From NCBI GenBank assembly GCA_039583875.1, contig CM077164.1:67115628-67179627 (forward strand): a DNA stretch of 64,000 nucleotides, given 5' to 3'. This document shows, piece by piece, positions 51,551 through 62,801 of the stretch (position 1 is the stretch's first letter; every line of letters begins with the position of its first letter). The stretch comes from Platanthera guangdongensis. Lineage: Eukaryota; Streptophyta; Magnoliopsida; Asparagales; Orchidaceae. The notes under the pieces are model-generated. The model was not told the origin of the DNA and made no database searches. It saw only the letters and a list, made by a program, of their open reading frames with translations. The position numbers were made by a program, and so were the translations under genes.

Positions 51551-54446
51551 TTACTTCTTCTGCTTCATCTCTATGGTCTTGTTCTCTTTAGGCTTTTCTC
51601 CTGGCTTGGTAAAGATAATCTCACTCTTTGGATCCATAGCTTGTGCCTGTGTCATTGTCATATCAGCTGCCCCAATAATCTTCAGTGATGTAGTTCTAGG
51701 GACAACTGCTTCAGGATGGAGTTTCATGTAATCATCAACATTAAACAGTTTATTTGCTTTATCAAATCTTTTTAGTTCTTCCTTCATGTACATTGACATA
51801 GTTGTATATTCTGATATGTCTTTGCCTTCAGCTTTTGCTTTATTAATCAAGTACAGACCAACAAGTTCCTGAAATCTATTCATTCTAGCAGTGTTTGCTG
51901 TCTCAGGATCCTCAAAAGGAATAGGAGGTGAATCTGGCTTGTTGGGACTGTCAGTTTTCTATTCTGCAGAGAGAGTTGGCTGCTGCTGCTGATGTTGTTG
52001 ATGTTGTTGATTTCCTGAAGAATGATGTCTTTGCTGACTGCTTCCAGAAGATCTCCCTTGATGTCTCTGATAAGTTTGCATAGGGGCAGATCTCTGAGAG
52101 CTAGAGCCAGTGGAACCAGCTGCTGGAGGAGGTGGAGGAGGTGGATCTTTTTTGTATCTATGAACTGGTGGAGGTGAATATTTCCTACTTCTTTTCCTCT
52201 CCTTTTGCTGGTTATTAGATAGCCACATCCATGCCGGCATTCCTTTATAAGGAGTGATGTTATGCAAGATGTAGTAGGGAGTGTCAGCTGTTGGATTGGG
52301 CTTAGGAATAGGAGGAGGAGCCTTTCTCTTCTTTGACAACATTTGCTTCTTCTTCTTGGCAACTTCTTCATCTGAATCTTCTTCATCATCATCTTCATCA
52401 TCTTCAGTGCCAGAACCCAGAGGGTTATCATATAAAGCATCTAATGCTTTCAAGGCTTTATCATCAATGATAGCCTTTTCTGTAGCAGGAGTAGAAGTTT
52501 CAAAAACTGGAGTTTTAGCAGTAGTTGAAGAAGAGACTGTACAAGCATCAGAAGTAATTGGGACAGAGCTTTCAGCTGCTGCCTTATTTTCTTCTTCAAT
52601 ATTAGCGAAGATTAGCTCATCTATATCTGGCATAGGTGAGTCACCCATCACAAAGATGGGTGCTGAGATAGCTTCTAGAGAGGATGGAATAACTGTAGAG
52701 GTTGGAGCAGAAACTGGAATTTCAAAACTGTCACAGAGTTGCTTAGCAACTGCTGGACTAACAGGAGAAGTATAAGGCACAATAGCCAACTGTGTCTTAG
52801 TGAATGTTGCTGAAGGAGGATGCATATATATAGTATCAAAAGTTGTCAGCAATTCTTGTAAATTAACTGTGGGATTGATGATAAAATCACCAACAGTTTC
52901 ATCAATGTCCATATCAGTATCAATAAAATCAATTAAATCAATTAAATCTGTATCTATACAATCTGTATATGCTGTTGTGGGGACTGAAATATCTATTGGT
53001 GCTGGAGCTGAAGAATCTGAAGGTGTTGTTGTTGCTTCATCATCAGGCATCTCCCCCTGCCTGGTTTCAGTGGGAACTGAGGTCAGGCCCCTGATTGAGG
53101 AGGGGGCAGCAGGGAGGGCAGAGATTTGAGCAGATAAAGATTGAATGGTGGTAGCAAGATGTGTAATGGCCTCTGCTATAAGGGATTTAAGAATGGGAGT
53201 TATGATGGTGATGATAGAAGATATGGTAGAGGGGTCCAATGAGAAAGTGGGAAATGATGTTGCAGTTGGTGTGGAAGAGGTGGCAACCAATGATGGAATG
53301 GAGGGTGGAACATCATGTATGTGAATGGTTGATGGTGATGAGGATGGAGGGGTGGTATCTTGCATCAAGGTGTCTGTGGGTAGGATGTAAGATGGTATGG
53401 AGGATAAATGTGGTGGAAGTGGAGACTGTGTTGGTGTAGGAATGTAGGTGTGTTGAGGTGATTCAGGAGGTGTTGGTTGTGGATTTTCTGGAAGAGGGGA
53501 AGAGGTAATGTCAGTGATGTCAAGTGGTGGAGATGGATGTGGAGTGGGAACATGAGTAGGCTGGTGTGATTGGGGTGTTGAAGAAATAATGGGAGAGGGA
53601 GTGAGTTGTTTAGCTGGAAGGGTTGCTGGAAGAGAGGGGGAAGTGGGATGAATCTCCTCAGCAGGTGTGGGAGTGGCTTTAACAGCCCTGGTGCCTTTAG
53701 AAACTTGGGTGGAAGAGGTAGAAGCCTTAGGGGGCTTGGTGATTATCCTCTCCCACCTGCCAAATAAGGCACAGGTGAGCCTTTTACTGGGATTAATGAA
53801 TATGGTCGGGGAGACCAGGGATTCAGCAGCCTTTTCCTTGAGGAAGATCCCTAGGATCCTTCCAAAACATACTTCCTTATTGGTATTCTTCTTCTTTATC
53901 AAGTCAAACAGTAGTTGTGCCCAGTCTATTTGCTTCTTGTTGACAATGGCACACATGACCAGAAACTATTGTCTGGTGATGTAGTCGTGTGTTGTATGTT
54001 TTCCGAGTAGCACTTTACCAACCAAGTCTGCTAAGAATTTATAGGGCGCAGACAGATGTTTCTTCAACAGTTTGTTAGGATTGTCACCAGCATAACCCAT
54101 AAGATTTAGCATTATAGTAAACTCCTCAGAGTCAATCTCTAATTCCTCCTCTCCAGTTGTCAAACCAAATATTTCAGTTAAAACCGCGGGGGTTAAGGAG
54201 GCTGTGTTACCGGCGATTGATCCTTTCATGGTATTGTCTTCAGAAAGCGGTTGAAGTATAGACCCATTCCCTGATTTCTGTTCCGGCAAACTTTATCCTA
54301 GTGGTCATCAAGTTCTTCAGATTCTATTCTTCTAGAAGTTACAGAATATATAGAAAGATTAGGTCTGAGTGCTGGAATGATTCGAAGTCGACATCAAATC
54401 CAGTGTCAAACTTCATAGCAGCTAGGGCTCCTGCTGGAATCGCCAT
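51551..54446 (-). pseudogene. Copia-2 extra ORF in envelope position
   Basis: A frame of about 910 codons from 54,289 to 51,551 is interrupted only by TAG at 53,966-53,968 and 51,959-51,961. A likely N-terminus (MAIPAGALAAMKFDTGF) starts at 54,446 in a shifted frame. The first 220 residues (TEIFGLTTGEEELEID, HLSAPYKFLADLVGKVLLGK, WAQLLFDLIKKK, FGRILGIFLK) resemble the 'putative plant transposon protein' domain found in many plant repeat ORFs. Then come a Pro/Ser/Thr-rich stretch, an acidic cluster (TEDDEDDDEEDSDEE), a basic KKKKQMLSKKRK segment like a nuclear signal, poly-Pro and a Gln/His-rich end, then LVGLYLINKAKAEGKD. I see no signal peptide or membrane anchor, so I do not call it an envelope protein. 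Function unknown. Confidence 0.75.
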
Positions 54447-54579
54447 GGAATCACCTGCAAGAAAGACAGAAAAAACGGCGATCAAGTGCAAGGGAACACA
54501 AAGCGCGGGATGGAGGTCGAAGAAAAACCTAGATATAAGGTTTTCCAGAATATGAATCGACAATCTCCGTTCCACGAAA

Positions 54580-54840
54580 GAAAATTAGTTCTTCGAACTG
54601 AGGTCGACGAAATGATTTAATAATAAATAATTCGTCGATCTCAGTCAGGAGACTTGAAGACAATTCGTCGAACTCCGGTCAACGAATATCTTCTGAAGCA
54701 AGGTTCGTCGATCTCTGGTCGACGAAACTTGTTTCACTCACAGAGAGTTCGTCGAACTCCGTTCGACGAGTACCTCTCAAACTTTCCCTGGTTCGTCGAA
54801 TTCCGTTCGACGAACTTTGGAAAATTCGTCGAATGCAGAC
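54580..54840 (-). repeat. CGTCGA palindromes between pol and extra ORF
   Basis: About five pairs of the form TTCGTCGA-(8-12 nt)-TTCGACGAA, for example GTTCGTCGAACTCCGTTCGA, fill the non-coding spacer. The same word is in the Copia-2 LTR and in the gag-protease linker. Confidence 0.85.
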
Positions 54841-54849
54841 AGAACTTAA

Positions 54850-56520
54850 GTTAAGGCTTCTCCATTGATCATTCCCAGCTGATTCAGAAAGAAAGCATGA
54901 TTTTTCTCATCCAGAAGTTTGGTGAATATATCAGTTTTCTATAAATCAGTGTAGATATAGACAAGCATAATCTTATTTTTGTCTACACACTCCCTAATGA
55001 AATGATGTCTTATATCAATATGCTTAGTCCTACTATGGTGAACTAGATTTTGTGCTATGGCTATAGCACTAGTATTATCACAAAATAGGGTGAAATTATT
55101 TAAGTTGAACCCATAATCTAGAAGTTGATTCTGTATCCAGAGCATCTGTGAACAACATCTGCCTGCTGCAATATATTCTGCTTCAGCAGTTGAAGTTGAC
55201 ACAGATGTTTGTTTTTTACAGAACCATGATACTAATCTTATACCCAGGAACTGGCAAGTTCCTGAAGTACTTTTTCTATCTACCCTGCATCCAGCAAAAT
55301 CAGCATCAGTGTATCCAGTTAACTCAAATTCTGATTCAGCAGGATACCAAAGGCCTAGATCAGGACAACTCTTTATATACCTTAAAATCCTTTTTAAGAA
55401 AATAAGATGAGATTCTTTAGGGTTCACTTGGAACCTAGCACAAAGGCATTTAGCAAACATAATATCTGGCCTACTTATTGTGAGGTATAATAGGGACCCA
55501 ACAATGCCCCTATAAAGTTTCTGATCTACTGGTTTTCCTGGTATATCAGAGTCCACAATAGTATTGATTGCCATATGAGTTTTCTTAGCTGAGGCATCAG
55601 CCATCCCAAACTTCTTTAGAAGTTCTCTAGCATATTTTGCTTGAGAGATGAAGATGCCATCAGGGAGTTGTTTCACTTGGAGACCAAAGAAATATGAAAG
55701 CTCTCCCATGCTACTCATTTCAAATTTAGAATGCATGAGGTCAGAAAACCTCTTGCATAATTTTGAATCTGTAGAGCCAAATATGATGTCATCTACATAG
55801 ATTTGTACTAACAAAATTTGGTCCTTATGATATCTAATGAAAAGGGTTTTATCTACAGTTCCTCTTGTAAATTTATGCTCTAATAAGAAACTTGTCAAGG
55901 TCTCATACCAAGCTCTTGGAGCTTGCTTTAGACCATAAAGAGCCTTATTTAATCTAAAAACATAAGAGGGATGAGTTGGAGAAACAAAACCTGGAGGTTA
56001 TTCTACATAAACCTCTTCTTGTAGCACTCCATTTAAGAAGGCACTTTTCACATCCATTTGAAAGACTTTGAACTTTTTGAATGCAGCATAGGCAAGGAAG
56101 ATCCTTATAGCTTCCAACCTTGCAACTGGTGCAAAGGTCTGATCATAGTCAATGCCTTCCTCTTGCCTATATCCTTGAGCAACAAGCCTAGCCTTGTTCC
56201 TCACAATACCTCCTTGGGCATCAAGCTTATTCCTGAAAACCCATTTGGTTCCAATAACTAGGTAGTTTTGGGGTCTTGGAACCAAATCCCAAACTCTACA
56301 TCTCTCAAATTGGTTTAATTCCTCTTGCATTGCAAGGATCCAGTGGGGATCTTGCTCAGCATCATGAATGGTTGGAGGTTCAACCTGAGAGAGAAAGCAG
56401 GCATGCATCAAGTCTTGGTTGAGTTGATGCCTTGTCTGTACACCTGCTGATATGTCTCCAATTACTTGAGATCTGGGGTGATCCCTAAGTGTGACAAAAT
56501 CAGTAGGTGGAGTTGGTTGT
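54850..56520 (-). pseudogene. Copia-2 reverse transcriptase and RNase H
   Basis: From the solo LTR junction the frame reads [15 protein letters not shown], then [32 protein letters not shown] and [30 protein letters not shown] sequence ([20 protein letters not shown]) ends at TAA 55,998-56,000, where PPGF follows in the same frame. It continues with YGLKQAPRAWYE, IYVDDIIFGST (catalytic YVDD), SRPDIMFAKCLCARF, the RNase H blocks TDADFAGCRVDRKSTSG and STAEAEYIAA, and CDNTSAI...HSRTKHIDIRHHF. TAG at 54,939-54,941 comes just before KTDIFTKLL, the normal end block. Only two stops, both at positions where the family has Gln, separate it from an open frame. Confidence 0.92.
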
Positions 56521-59038
56521 TGTAACAGCCCAAATTTCTCAACAGGAAATTTTTAGGTGACACGGCCTGGGACACGGGCGTGTCCCAGGGCATGTCAAGC
56601 TGGAGTCGACGATTTGGCCGCGAGGTCGACGAAATTTGGGGTCGACGGTCATCGAGCAGTAGACACGGCCTGAGACACGGGCATGTCTCAGGGCGTGTCG
56701 AGGCCATATCGACGATCGGCCTGGGTGTCGACGTTTTTTCGCTCGACGATGTGTCGAGAGGGGGCACACGGCCCAGGACACGGGCGTGTCCCAGGCCGTG
56801 TCGTGTGCTCGACGACTTTTGCTCGACGATCGTCGAGTGTCGAGATGTGGTGGTCGAGTGTCGAGAAGTTGAACACGGCCTGTGACACGGGCGTGTCACA
56901 GGGCGTGTCAATTCGGGTCGACGAACTCAGCGCGACGAATTTTGCGCTAGGCCGTGTATGAGTGCCGTGTATGGGCACACGGCCTGGGACACGAGCGTGT
57001 CACAGGCCGTGTGAAGTCTCGGGTTGGTTTGGGATTATTTTCGCCGAGGCACACGGCCGTAGACACGGGCGTGTCTGGGTGACACGGCCCATGACACGGG
57101 CGTGTCCCATGGGCGTGTCACTGGTTTGGATCAGTCGGTTGACCACCGCTTGAGGCACACGGCCTGGGACACGGGCGTGTCACAGGCCGTGTCAGGTCAA
57201 ATTCAGCTTTTCTGGCATTTTTGTGGCCGTCCATTCCTTCAGCTGGGATCCAAGGGCTGGAGCTTCTTTCCTCTTTGCCTAAAGGCCGAAAACTGAGAAC
57301 TTATTCTCATTTTATTTAGCCTTCATCTTAAGAGCGAAAGGGAGAGGAAGAAGGAGGAAGAAGAGGAAGGGCTGCTGCTGGTGGTGCTGTAGTTTACCGA
57401 CGAGAGATCCAAAGCCGGCGTTGCGGAGGAAAAGTTCTTGTGAGCCATTCAAGCTAGCTTTGCGGTCATGGCACCGAAGCGGTCGTCAAGGGTAATGACT
57501 TTTCTTCCTAGCCATGTGAAGGCTTCCTTTTGGCATATAGTTGTGATTCCTCCACCAAGAGGTGGCTGATTTTGGGAGTCTTTTGGGTGATTCATGAAAT
57601 CCCCTTGTTGACATATAGATATGGAATTGGAGTACGGAATAGGCATGCTGTGTGAAGCCCATCTGGACAGGTTGGTCTGGATTGGTGATGTTGCATACGA
57701 ACCGGAGAAGACTCCGTGATAAACGTGTAGTTTAAGGAGTCAACGGGTTATGCCTGCGAAAAGGAGTAGCAGGAAGTACTGGAGTGTTAGTCCAGGAAAA
57801 TATCTGTGTTATGTTTTGGGTCATACCTGTGGATGAGGCACAGGAAGTACTGGTGTGACCAGGAAAGGCCCTTTGTGATGCTTGATGTCGTAGGGTGTCC
57901 ACCTGTGAAGCGAGTAACAGGAAGTACTGGCATGGTAGCCAGGAAAGACCCCTGACATTTGTGATTTTGCGGTGTCCACCTGTGAAGAGAGTAACAGGAA
58001 GTACTGGGATGCCCTGGAAAGACCCGCTGTTATGATAAGAAAATGGGTATAGAGAAATACCCAGGCTGTGTGCCAAGAACAGGATTGGTGAGACCGACCC
58101 GCGCCTTGGATAAAGCCATGAGTACGCTGTACTCGGAGAAGGCAAGGCGATTTGAGCAGCGGGGGGTGGAGGATCCGACCTGCGCTATGTCCGTCCGACG
58201 TGAGACCAAAAGGTGCAGTCTGTTGGAGCGCATAGCAAGAGTCTTAGGCCTGCGCGCCATGACACAATGGGTGGCTACGGGCCATCCCAGTGTAGTAAGA
58301 CTATAAAACTCCGGCTGCACGCCATGGAGTAAATGCTCAAGAGATTTACCGTTGGGTTATGACCCTGATACGGTGGTGGGCAAGAGTTTTGTCAGAACAC
58401 CAAGAATGTGCCCTGAGTGCACGGACCGTTGGGCCGGGTGGCGAACGGTTGTGATGACATGTGTGCGTAAAAGCACATTAGATGATTTATTGCCATATTT
58501 GTGATATGATATGCCTGCAGGGAAGAATACCGCTGCCCCGAGAAAAGGGGTAGGGTCATTATAATTTGGTCAGCTGAATGCTGACCGTTGCTTTTGTTTG
58601 CCACCGCTGGGTGGATTGTCCCTGTATAGGTGCTGGAGAGCCGAGCGGGACGCATAGAGGTTGAGGTTCCTGCTGCTGTTGCTGCTACTGCTGCTAGCCC
58701 TCGAAGGCTATTTGGAAATGTTGTGTGTTTTCATTTATTGTGGCCGGACTGCGCGCCAAACTGTTTAGGCCATATTTGACAGCCATGTAAGGCCATAAGG
58801 ACAACTCTTTTTACTTATTGTAAGACATTCCTATATCGTATAAAATATGGAGTTTTATATTTGGGCATTCATGAGGAGTTCAAGTTGTAGTTTAGGCTTC
58901 CGCTAGAATGCTTTGTGATAGGTGCGATGCGCTACTCTGGTATCATCATGTACCTTCACCGCCTGTTTTGTGATATATACTGTGGGGCCCCGGCCGGACC
59001 TTCTAGAATATACCATATGAACGGATAGGATTGTTACA
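56521..59038 (+). mobile_element. Gypsy-C solo LTR in Copia-2 pol
   Basis: The 2,518-bp LTR (TGTAACA...TGTTACA) is flanked by the 5-bp duplication GTTGT at 56,516-56,520 and 59,039-59,043, with no internal sequence. It arises when the two LTRs of an inserted element recombine. It sits between integrase and RT of Copia-2, in the opposite orientation, at the same base as the Gypsy-C element of the left unit. It carries the U3 array, the candidate gag exon (57,468-57,491) and the 71-77-bp repeats (57,770-58,010). Confidence 0.95.
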
Positions 59039-59123
59039 GTTGTGCAGCAGCATTTTAAATAAATTCCTCTTTTGGAATTATATTTGTTGTTGTTGGTTGA
59101 GTCTCATGTTCTTCAGCTTCATG

Positions 59124-60542
59124 TTATTCACTGTCCTCAATGACTTGTGGAGAGGGATGAGTGGGAACCTCTTGGATGAGGTTTAGTCCATCCAAAGTCT
59201 CATACAAGTGGGGTACCTGTAAGTTTCTAATGGTAGAAACTTCTTTCTCCTTGCAGTACATGTTAATCTCATCAAATGACACATGAATAAACTCTTCAAT
59301 TTTTAAGGTTGATTTATTGAATACCCTATAAGACTTGTTTACTTGGGAGTATCCTAGAAAAACTCCCACTTCAGCCTTAGCTTCAAACTTTCTAATGTAT
59401 TTCTTGTTGTTATGGTGTATATAGCATGTACAACCAAATACTTTAAAATAGTTAATTTTAGGTTTCTTCCCTTTGATCAATTCATAGGGAGTCCTATTCT
59501 TTAGTTTGTGAATTAAGCTCCTATTCAGGACATAGTTTGCTGTACTTACAGCCTCTGCCCAAAAGGTTAGTGGCATGTATGCATCAACAAGTAATGTACC
59601 TGTAGCTTCAATGAGTGTTCTATTTTTCCTTTCAGCTACCTCGTTTTGTTGAGGAGTTCTAGGAGCTGAGAAGCAATGTCTGATACCTTCCTTCTCACAG
59701 AACTCATGCATAAGAAGAGACTCAAACTCTGTGTCATGATCACTTCTGATCAATGCAACATGAGTAGAGAACTCAATCTATATGGTCCTGAGAAAATCTG
59801 TAAGAACCTTGAATGTATCTGACTTTGTTCTCAGAAAGAATACCCAACTGAACCTAGAGAAGTCATCCACAATAACCAAGGTGTAGGATTTCTCTCCTAG
59901 GCTTTGTACTGCAATGGGTCCAAAAAGATCCAAGTGTAGCAAGTATAAGATCCTAGGTGAATCACTCTTATTAATTGATTTGAAGCTAGTTTTAGTTTGC
60001 TTGCCTAATTGACAAGCCCTGCAGAGACCTTCCTTCTTATATGGAGCAGAAGGTAGACCTCTAATAAGGTTGTCTTTAGATAACCTAGCTATATTCTTAA
60101 GGTTTACATGACCTAATCTTTTATGCCACAACTCATTTTGGTTACTAGTGATATTGAGTAAACAAACATCAGTTTTGGCAGAAATAAAATCTACTAGATA
60201 TATGTTACCTTGTCTAGTTCCAATTAAAACAGTTTTGTTTTCATTATTAATAATAGAACATGAGGTAGTGTTAAAGTGTACCTGATAACCTTCATCACAT
60301 AATTGGCTTATGGATATTAGGTTATGTTTGAGTCCTCTTACATATGTTACTCTCTTGAAAGTAACTGTTCCAACCTTTACTGCTCCATATCCTTTAGACT
60401 GGGCACTATTTGAGTCACCAAAGATCACCTTTGGTCCTAGCTTGGACTTGTAATTAGATAGATTGTCCTTGCTGCCTGTCATATGCTTGGAGCAACCACT
60501 GTCCAAGTACCAGGTCTGACTCACCCTTGGACAACTCTTCAC
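59124..60542 (-). pseudogene. Copia-2 protease and integrase, right unit
   Basis: Same layout as the left unit: DSG protease motif near the start, RLGHVNLKNI, CRACQLGKQTK (the integrase zinc-finger cysteines; the left unit has CRAYQ), DLFGPIAVQS, then the shared TAG at 59,778-59,780, then IRSDHDTEFES and ERKNRT. Here the tail stays in frame (VFNKSTLKIEEFIHVSFDE, then IEDSE) to a TAA at about 59,124. Apart from the TAG the catalytic core is complete. A possible suppressor context was looked for and not found. Confidence 0.92.
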
Positions 60543-60759
60543 CTGAAATGAAAAACAAAAATTAATTATTCTTGTCCCAGGTCACCTTGGGTCCTTTATT
60601 TGGTTGAAATGAAAAGCTGAATATAACTGACAAAGTAGGTTGAGATTTATAACCTAAAGGGTGATATCTCCTAGGTGGAATAACCCAATCAGCTACTGGA
60701 GTGAATGGTTTATTAGCTGGCTTAGAATTTCTATAAAAGAAATGATTTATGTTTGGTCC

Positions 60760-61010
60760 TTCGGGGTTTGACGAGTTTCTGTAAGTTCGTCGACCAGAAT
60801 TCGACGAATAGGGCTGAGATCGTCGATCTCTGCTCAGAGAATGATAATAGTCATTTTTTGCGCCACATGTTCATCGACCTCTGCTCGCCGAACCATACAA
60901 AGTTCGTCGATCGCAGTTAGATGAGTTGTTATTACTGAAGTTTGCGTTCAGCGTTCGTCGATCTAGGTTCGACGAACGGGCCACATTTCGTCGATCTGAG
61001 TTCGATGAAT
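60760..61010 (-). repeat. CGTCGA motifs in gag-protease linker
   Basis: TTCGTCGA/TTCGACGAA words recur about eight times. On the minus strand some encode repeated DRR (SNLDRRT, SNCDRRT), so the motif lies in translated sequence here. The left unit has the same at 48,250-48,505. Confidence 0.8.
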
Positions 61011-61100
61011 GCTGCTGAATCTTGTTTTTATTTGCTGTTTTCTGATATATATTGCTCTTGTCTATGGGTTTTGGATTGTTCTCAAACATTGGTTCGTTTA

Positions 61101-62691
61101 TTATCTTCTCTTTTCCCTTGGCAGAAAAAATTTAATGGGTGTTACAAGGATATTTTTCTTAATTATGGGGGGCAAACCTGATGAAGCACCCAAGCCCAGC
61201 TTGCCATTTAATCTGGCATTTACTGTGCTTGTTATGTCCATCAGCTTGAGACTTATTCCATTGAGAGATTGCTCAAGTTGTTTAGCCTCACATAAATCAG
61301 ATTTTAATTTAATTATCTGCTCATTTGCTAAAGTTAGTTGATCTTTTAGTTTAAGATTTTCTGAGTTAACAGATTCAAGGTTTCCTAGTTCTTCTCCAAG
61401 GGTTTTTATTTCTTTCTCTGAATTAATTAAATCTAAACACATAATTTTGAATTCAAATTTAAATGAATCAGAATTAAAATTAAAACTTGAAAGAACCTGA
61501 TCTGCCTCTGACTCTAAGGCTGCCTCATCTTAAGATTCACTTTCGGATCCTGAACTGCTCCTAGAGGCATCAATTGCCATAAGACAGACCTCCTTGTTTC
61601 TTTCTTCTTCCTCTTCTTCAATTGAGCTGGAAGAGGATGATCCTTCTTCAGTATCACTCCATGATTCAGCAACAAAGCCTTTGTCTCTCTTTTTGTACTT
61701 GCTGGAGGTGGGTCTGCCGCTGTGTTTTCTCCTGAAGTCTTTTTCTCTGCTTTTCTCCTTCTTTGGCTTTCTGGACATTCAGGACATTCAGAGATGTAAT
61801 GTCCAGGCTTTCTACATCCAAAGCACACAACCTCCTTGGTTGGTGTCTTGTCAAATTTGGGCTTATCATCCTGTCTGGATGATTTTCTTCTGAATTCCTT
61901 TCTAGCCATCTTATAAAATCTTTTTGCAAAGAGTCTCATTAGTTCTTCATTTGATGTTGAGATCTCACCTTCCTCTGATGCCTTGAAAGCTATACTGTGA
62001 TCTTTTCTCACTGGAGTTGTTGACTTCTGTTAAGCTGCTTCTCTTGATTTAATCAACTATTCATAAGACTTTAGTTTGTCTAGCAGAGATTCAGTTGATA
62101 TCTCATTTAGGCTTCTGGCTTCTTTGATAGGCCAGGTTCTTGAGTCCCAAGAGCTAGGGAAGCACATCAAGATTTTGTCATTCACCTCTGTAAGGTGATA
62201 TCTTTATCCAAGGTTTTAAGCTCATTGATGATTGAGCTCAACATATTGTACATTTCAGCAATTGATTCAGCCTCATCCTTCTTAAAATTCTCATACAGGG
62301 ATATGAGATTTGATCTCCTGTCTTTCCTTTCATCAGCTGAGTCAGCTACCATTTGGTTGAGGGAGTCCCAAATGGCCTTGGCTGAGGTGCACTCAGCCAC
62401 CTTCTGAAATATGTCATCAGACATTGTCTGTGCCAAGATGTTTATGGCTTTTGCATCAGCCATCTTGGCTTTCCTGTAAGCATCATTATTATTTGGAGGA
62501 GGTACTGCAGTCATGTTTATAGAGGTTCTTGGAGAAGCTGCAGGTTCTGGAGGTACTCCTGTTAAGATAGAAGCAAAAATATCTTCATCAATAGAATTCA
62601 TATACAACTTGATTCTTGCCTTCCAGATTCCAAACTTTTGCAAGTTGCAAACTGGAGGTCTGGTGCTTGCATAATCTTTGTTTTGTGCCAT
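61101..62691 (-). pseudogene. Copia-2 gag, right unit
   Basis: The first part (62,691-62,182) has the UBN2 gag domain: FGIWKARIKLYM, KAIWDSLNQMVA, SLYENFKKDEAESIAEMY. After shifts near 62,180-62,020 comes LMRLFAKRFYKMARKEFRRK and the zinc knuckle CFGCRKPGHYISEC (about 61,830-61,787). Next is a Ser/Glu-rich stretch (SWSDTEEGSSSSSS, EEEEEE) with CLMAIDAS. Last is a coiled-coil-like segment (EIKTLGEELGNLESVNSENL, KLKDQLTLANEQIIKLKSDL) and a SGLPP-containing end at 61,101. This order is typical of Sirevirus Gag. At least two frameshifts break it. Confidence 0.88.
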
Positions 62692-62789
62692 GACTGTGGT
62701 TCTACTTTAAAATATGAACTAAGTGATATGTAGATCTAACACAGGATCTTTGGTTCAAGGATTAACTTGTGCAACCAAAGGAACCTTGC

Positions 62790-62801
62790 TCTGATACCAA
62801 T
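62790..62801 (-). other. primer binding site of Copia-2 right unit
   Basis: The minus strand reads TTGGTATCAGAGCAAGG right after the LTR end CTTTCA; TGGTATCAGAGC matches initiator tRNA-Met fully. Confidence 0.93.

Noticed and set aside
52281..52775. Ser-rich 164-residue frame opposite the Copia-2 extra ORF
   Set aside because: It is the reverse-strand shadow of the acidic and Pro/Ser-rich coding stretch.
51551..54446. Calling the extra ORF a retroviral envelope
   Set aside because: No signal peptide, fusion peptide or transmembrane segment is visible; only its position fits.
59778..59780. Programmed read-through at the shared integrase TAG
   Set aside because: The following bases (ATTGAG) do not resemble known suppression contexts, and the site matches a usual Gln; shared ancestry of the two units explains the sharing.
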